From assembly GCA_900315195.1 (NCBI GenBank), contig OMYD01000018.1, positions 1 through 32,555 of the forward strand: 32,555 nt of DNA, read 5' to 3'. Within the stretch, counting starts at the first letter, position 1. Each line of letters begins with the position of its first letter. Under the pieces are notes generated by a model. It ran no database searches, was not told where the DNA came from, and saw nothing but the letters and a program-made list of their open reading frames with translations. Origin of the DNA: an uncultured Eubacteriales bacterium. Lineage in GTDB: Bacteria; Bacillota; Clostridia; Oscillospirales; Acutalibacteraceae. Below are positions 31,032 to 32,555 of the stretch, piece by piece. A program made the translations under genes and the position numbers.

Positions 31032-31791
31032 CGACGAACCGTTAGCGCTGAAAATGCTTAAACTTACAATTGAAAAGGTCAGGCCCGACGCTCAGGTTAT
31101 CGCGTTTTCAAAGCAGAGGGAGCTGATATCCGAGGCAGAGGCAAACGGCTGCGACGTAGCCTTTCTCGATATCCATATGCGCGGCATGACGGGCGTTGAG
31201 GTAGCCAAAAAGCTGAAAGAAATCAACCCCAAAATGAACATAATCTTTGTCACGGGCTTTTCCGAGTACAAGGGCGACGCCATGGATATGAAGGCGTCGG
31301 GCTATATTATGAAGCCCGTCACCAAGGAGGAGGTCGCATCCGAGCTTGAGGATCTGCGCTTCCCGATCATACCGAAAAAGAATTCGCTGCTCAGAGTGCA
31401 GTGCTTCGGAAACTTTGACGTGTTCACGCCCGATGGCGCCCCCGTTCATTTCGAGAGGAGCCGCTCAAAAGAGATTTTCGCGTATCTTGTGCACCGCCGC
31501 GGAAGCTCCTGCACCACCAGGGAAATCGCGGCGGCGCTGTTTGAGGACGAGCCGTATGACAAAAAGCAGCAGAGCTATCTTCAGACGCTTATTTCGGCAA
31601 TGATAAAGAGCCTTAAAAAAATAGGCGCGGAAAGCGCGGTTGTTAAGAGCTACAACGCCCTCTCGGTTAACGTCGATACGCTCGACTGTGACTACTACCG
31701 CTTTCAGGAGCTTGACTCGGGCGCGGTAAACGCCTATCAGAACGAGTACATGAGCCAGTATTACTGGGCCGACTTCCTATATGACATATAA
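31012..31791 (+). CDS. Response regulator with SARP-like DNA-binding domain
   Basis: A 259-residue regulator. The receiver domain (1-118) has acidic residues D7 and D8, phospho-acceptor D53 (FLDIHMRG), the conserved T of FVTG and a lysine in MKPVT. Residues 128-205 form an OmpR/SARP-type winged helix that begins LRVQCFGNFDVFTPDG and includes the RSRSKEIFAYLVHRRG segment typical of SARP proteins. A full BTAD is not present; only about 55 residues follow, so it is a shortened SARP. It is the cognate partner of the overlapping LytS-like kinase. The likely target is the divergent beta-helix gene. Confidence 0.92.
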   Translation: MKILCLDDEPLALKMLKLTIEKVRPDAQVIAFSKQRELISEAEANGCDVAFLDIHMRGMTGVEVAKKLKEINPKMNIIFVTGFSEYKGDAMDMKASGYIMKPVTKEEVASELEDLRFPIIPKKNSLLRVQCFGNFDVFTPDGAPVHFERSRSKEIFAYLVHRRGSSCTTREIAAALFEDEPYDKKQQSYLQTLISAMIKSLKKIGAESAVVKSYNALSVNVDTLDCDYYRFQELDSGAVNAYQNEYMSQYYWADFLYDI

Positions 31792-31814
31792 TACTATTAT
31801 CAAATAAAACCCTT

Positions 31815-31922
31815 TAACATCTGTTGCATAAAATTCCGCATAACTGCGTTGTCGTCCTCGGAATACGTCAGTATTCCTGCGTCCTCCGCCTTGTTCTGCA
31901 AAATTTTCTGCTAACATCTGTT
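31815..31922. mobile_element. Palindromic MITE-like repeat with 11-bp direct repeats
   Basis: An 86-bp element (31826-31911) begins GCATAAAATT and ends AATTTTCTGC. Its two 40-base halves are imperfect complements, centred on GGAATAC/GTATTCC (31859-31876) around a GTCA loop. It is flanked by the exact 11-bp direct repeat TAACATCTGTT (31815-31825 and 31912-31922), which looks like a target duplication. I recall similar palindromic units scattered in Oscillospiraceae genomes. It carries no gene and lies between the regulator and a convergent gene. Confidence 0.65.
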
Positions 31923-31935
31923 TTAAAGTGTTTTA

Positions 31936-31954
31936 ATTGAAAATAGTATAAAAA
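31936..31954 (+). repeat. 19-bp exact repeat of the CLC promoter segment
   Basis: ATTGAAAATAGTATAAAAA is identical to 25817-25835. Here no -10 follows at the right distance; a terminator stem begins instead. Confidence 0.6.
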
Positions 31955-31987
31955 TCCTCCGCGGAACCGATTATCCGCGGAGGATTT
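31952..31987. terminator. Terminator between converging genes
   Basis: AAATCCTCCGCGGA and its exact complement form a 14-bp stem with an 8-nt loop. An A-run precedes it, giving a U-run for the minus-strand gene at 31993. Confidence 0.9.
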
Positions 31988-31992
31988 ATGCT

Positions 31993-32436
31993 TTATTTGT
32001 GTTCGGGCTTGTGATATTCCGCCTTGCTGAACGCTATAATCAGCAGAAAAACCTCAGGAACGCAAAACGTACCTATTTTAAAGCCCCGTCCCTTCCGGAA
32101 AACATTGCACAGCTTGTTGATATGTATAATCTCCGAAACAATAGTAAATACAGCGGTAAAAGCGAAAAATATGTGGCTGAACAAATGCGTGCCGAGGTTA
32201 TACTCCTCAATAAACATTTCGCATACCCATAAGACCATATCAATAATAAACCACGCGTGGCTCATTCCGATTATGTGGTGAGAAAGAAACGTGCTGTAAA
32301 ACGGAATCAGCGCCTTCCAGCCCTTTTCACCGGCTTTTAAAAATATTAACCATTCCGCTGTCAAAAGCGCGGGGATAATCGAAATGGCAATACAAGTGAA
32401 TATCGCCGCTAAAGGCGAAGAAAAATCAAAAAACAT
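31993..32436 (-). CDS. DUF5684-like membrane protein
   Basis: A 147-residue protein with about four membrane helices. The segment AEWLIFLKAGEKGWKALIPF followed by Y matches the W-x-x-x-x-K-A-G-x-x-G-W-x-x-x-I-P-x-Y signature of DUF5684 proteins, whose function is unknown; some are fused to or encoded near signal peptidases. GGAAGGG stands before the ATG at 32436. The terminator directly downstream (31952) makes this the last gene of its transcript. Confidence 0.7.
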   Translation of the reverse strand: MFFDFSSPLAAIFTCIAISIIPALLTAEWLIFLKAGEKGWKALIPFYSTFLSHHIIGMSHAWFIIDMVLWVCEMFIEEYNLGTHLFSHIFFAFTAVFTIVSEIIHINKLCNVFRKGRGFKIGTFCVPEVFLLIIAFSKAEYHKPEHK

Positions 32437-32474
32437 TCATACCCTTCCCAAAATCGGTTCGCTGAGCAAACGTA

Positions 32475-32555
32475 TTATAGCTTCAACCCTTTTGTACCCT
32501 GCAAAAACTCATAGAGCTTTTTGTAGATAATGTCCGCGCCGCCCTCGCTGTCGCT
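32475..32555 (-). CDS. C-terminal end of an unidentified gene (runs off the window)
   Basis: On the minus strand the last 26 codons of a frame enter from the right edge, reading SDSEGGADIIYKKLYEFLQG and ending in TKGLKL before a TAA. The composition is that of a soluble enzyme's terminal helix. The family cannot be told from so little. It ends 39 nt upstream of the DUF5684-like gene and may be in the same operon. Confidence 0.5.
   Translation of the reverse strand, partial: SDSEGGADIIYKKLYEFLQGTKGLKL

Overview
The window looks like a chromosome segment from a gut-type, Gram-positive member of the Oscillospiraceae (Ruminococcus-like). The pointers are a type I dockerin, BspA-type leucine-rich repeats, InlB-like repeats in a giant secreted protein, a T-box-controlled thrS, lipoproteins with Ser/Gly/Glu-rich linkers, and clean housekeeping-type promoters with AGGAGG ribosome sites. 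No phage, IS transposase or CRISPR array was seen. Layout: 1-2000 holds a minus-strand operon of a membrane-anchored anti-sigma-like protein and an ECF sigma factor, preceded by an ECF-type promoter. 2000-3420 is nearly gene-free but carries two strong hairpins, repeat copies, a truncated tRNA-Trp that keeps its own promoter and terminator, and the stump of a small gene. 3400-5485 is a threonyl-tRNA synthetase without a TGS domain behind a T-box leader. 5486-5907 is a graveyard of fragments (Sel1-like, methyltransferase, GNAT). 5925-9067 has a nitrilase-family amidohydrolase, a broken gene, a D,D-carboxypeptidase and a DUF6512-like membrane protein. 9289-12365 has a TetR regulator facing a chimeric deletion-fusion gene across a promoter region with operators, followed by two alpha/beta hydrolases. 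12900-19814 encodes a 1928-residue secreted repeat protein, a 47-residue acidic peptide starting at TTG, and a leucine-rich-repeat protein with a dockerin. 19883-22897 is a minus-strand pair of lipoproteins, an S41 protease and an esterase. 23161-27132 has a zinc-ribbon membrane protein, LuxS, a GNAT acetyltransferase and a CLC antiporter or channel. 27202-31791 has a secreted beta-helix protein divergent from a LytS-like kinase and a response regulator with a SARP-like output domain. 31815-32555 has a palindromic MITE-like repeat, a DUF5684-like membrane protein and the tail of one more gene. The most interesting functional link is in the 182-base gap between the beta-helix gene and the two-component system: two identical heptamers at exact 11-bp spacing lie just upstream of a -10 box. 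That is the arrangement SARP regulators recognise, so the kinase and regulator probably switch on the neighbouring surface protein. The second theme is a secreted module (giant repeat protein, tiny acidic peptide, dockerin protein) whose members have no obvious surface anchor. The third is how many decayed gene pieces still have working-looking promoters, ribosome sites or terminators: the half tRNA, the ferredoxin/serine-hydrolase fusion, and the DUF6809-like and GNAT stumps.
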